Shown one piece after another: positions 6,790 to 7,257 of a DNA stretch of 7,257 nt (its first letter is position 1; each line of letters starts with the position of its first letter). The DNA is taken from the NCBI GenBank assembly GCA_910586515.1, contig CAJUGL010000099.1:1-7257 (forward strand). The letters are read 5' to 3'. The notes under the pieces were generated by a model that worked only from the letters and a program-made list of their open reading frames with translations, made no database searches and had not been told where the DNA came from. This DNA comes from an uncultured Acetatifactor sp. Its GTDB lineage: Bacteria; Bacillota; Clostridia; Lachnospirales; Lachnospiraceae. Made by a program: the position numbers and the translations under genes.

Positions 6790-6855
6790 TGGAGCATGTT
6801 TGAAGATTAAAAAATGTATTGGCAGATACATAATCCAATTTTCAAACATGCTCTA
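6790..6855. repeat. 66-base nested palindrome (MITE- or REP-like)
   Basis: GAGCATGTTTGAA (6792-6804) and TTCAAACATGCTC (6841-6853) are perfect inverted repeats, with two further weak pairs outside. Inside them GATT/AATC (6805-6808, 6832-6835) and ATGTAT/ATACAT (6814-6819, 6826-6831) stack around the loop TGGCAG, with a 5-base bulge on each side. No T-tract follows on either strand, so it is not a normal terminator for the tRNA 25 bases upstream. The form suits a small non-autonomous mobile element, a REP-like repeat or a structured RNA. Copy number elsewhere would decide. Confidence 0.65.
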
Positions 6856-6983
6856 AAATATTTGAACTGATTTATGCTCCGCCTGGAAAGCCCTGCCGCC
6901 AGAGTCTTACTGCCACCGTCAACAGTCCCCGGCTTTGTCTCCGCTGGATTTTTTCAGCACTTCCAGCTGTTTGTCGCTGTAAT

Positions 6984-7059
6984 AGGATGCCCCATCCCGT
7001 CAAACGGCCTGCCATCCAGTGTATGCCTGCCAGACCTCATCTTCCCATAACATTCCCAT
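6984..7059 (-). pseudogene. Truncated YoeB/Txe-family toxin remnant
   Basis: The minus-strand frame starts ATG at 7059 and reads MGMLWEDEVWQAYTGWQAV before a TGA at 7002-7000. MLWEDEVWQAYTGWQ matches the start of YoeB/Txe ribosome-dependent mRNA interferases, which are about 85 residues. The following stretch in another frame (7010-6984) reads RPFDGMGHP, which resembles the PF(D/E)GIGKPE block found further on in YoeB. This suggests that the middle of the gene was deleted with loss of frame. The arginine-rich active-site region and the C-terminal catalytic His/Tyr are absent, so the toxin must be inactive. It starts 3 bases after the antitoxin stop, the usual tight coupling. The first part is well supported; the second block is tentative. 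Confidence 0.65.
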
Positions 7060-7062
7060 GCG

Positions 7063-7203
7063 CTACGCCTCGATCAGCTCATGTTCTTTAGGGACAGACG
7101 CCCCTGCTTCAATCTTTGCCGCACGCTCCTCCAATACTTTCATATTTGGCTCAGAATAAAAAGGATCCGCTGATACTTCAAACGGTATCCTTCTTTTCAT
7201 TAG
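7063..7203 (-). pseudogene. RelB/DinJ-family antitoxin, C-terminal part, interrupted by a group II intron
   Basis: From an in-frame CTA codon at 7203 the minus strand reads LMKRRIPFEVSADPFYSEPN and continues to KEHELIEA, ending at TAG 7065-7063. The RIPFEVS-DPFYSE-NM block and the EHELIE ending are typical of the toxin-binding half of Firmicutes RelB/DinJ antitoxins. The N-terminal ribbon-helix-helix DNA-binding half (about 45 residues) should lie on the other side of the intron, outside the window. The ATG at 7200 has no ribosome binding site of its own, so it is probably an internal Met. If the intron splices, the antitoxin could still be made; with the toxin remnant next to it broken, it would have no partner here. 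Confidence 0.75.
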
Positions 7204-7257
7204 GTCGAGTAGACTTCCCCCTTGCGAAGGAAGCCCCTCTACAGAACCCGGCGTGCG
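7204..7257 (-). mobile_element. Group II intron, 3' end (domain V end and domain VI), partial
   Basis: On the minus strand the edge of the window reads CGCACG, then CCGGGTTC, matching the 3' arm of intron domain V. Domain VI follows: GAGGGGCTTCC pairs with GGAAGTCT and CTC, leaving a single bulged A at 7210, the expected branch-point adenosine, 7 bases from the 3' end. The tail GAC gives the usual AY end at 7204. The rest of the intron, including any reverse transcriptase/maturase gene, lies to the right of the window. The intron lies in the same orientation as the antitoxin gene, as needed for splicing. Confidence 0.85.

Noticed and set aside
6632..6856. 74-codon plus-strand open frame
   Set aside because: It runs through the tRNA-Leu(UAG) gene and half of the palindrome, so it is not a protein gene.
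1..7257. CRISPR array
   Set aside because: No regularly spaced direct repeats were seen anywhere in the window.

Overview
The window looks like chromosomal DNA of a low-to-mid GC Gram-positive bacterium, most likely a clostridial (Lachnospiraceae-type) species. This is inferred from strong AGGAGG-like ribosome binding sites before nearly every gene, a Gram-positive style lipoprotein solute-binding protein, a RelB/YoeB remnant of Firmicutes type, and consensus sigma-A promoters, several with an extended -10. No 16S or other species marker is present, so the assignment is tentative.

Layout. Bases 1-200 hold no convincing gene. They end in a strong hairpin terminator (202-240) that closes a unit entering from the left. 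A minus-strand tRNA-Leu with anticodon AAG (311-397) follows, with its own promoter (418-446) and terminator (261-301). Then come four minus-strand protein genes, in transcription order from right to left: a DJ-1/PfpI-family protein (5275-5826), GDP-L-fucose synthase (4253-5194), an M18 aminopeptidase (2912-4204) and a large lipoprotein that joins an N-terminal, probably beta-rich region to a solute-binding domain (538-2730). The first three are closely spaced and could be one transcript. The lipoprotein gene has a 181-base structured leader and may be separately controlled. A plus-strand CYTH-domain protein (6008-6538) diverges from the DJ-1 gene across a compact back-to-back promoter region. 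A plus-strand tRNA-Leu with anticodon UAG (6684-6765) follows, with a perfect-hexamer promoter (6598-6627).

The right end is an accessory-looking scar downstream of the tRNA. It holds a 66-base nested palindrome (6790-6855), the remains of a RelB/YoeB toxin-antitoxin pair on the minus strand (about 6984-7203), and the 3' end of a group II intron (7204-7257, running off the window). The intron sits inside the antitoxin reading frame. I read this as a tRNA-adjacent insertion hot spot in decay.

The protein genes do not form one obvious pathway. GDP-L-fucose synthase makes a sugar nucleotide for surface glycans, the M18 enzyme trims peptides in the cytoplasm, the DJ-1 protein is probably a stress or protein-quality factor, and the lipoprotein binds an unknown ligand outside the cell with no ABC permease genes beside it. 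I see no complete novel system. The most interesting items are the intron-split and truncated toxin-antitoxin locus, the A34 leucine tRNA, the palindrome and the composite lipoprotein.
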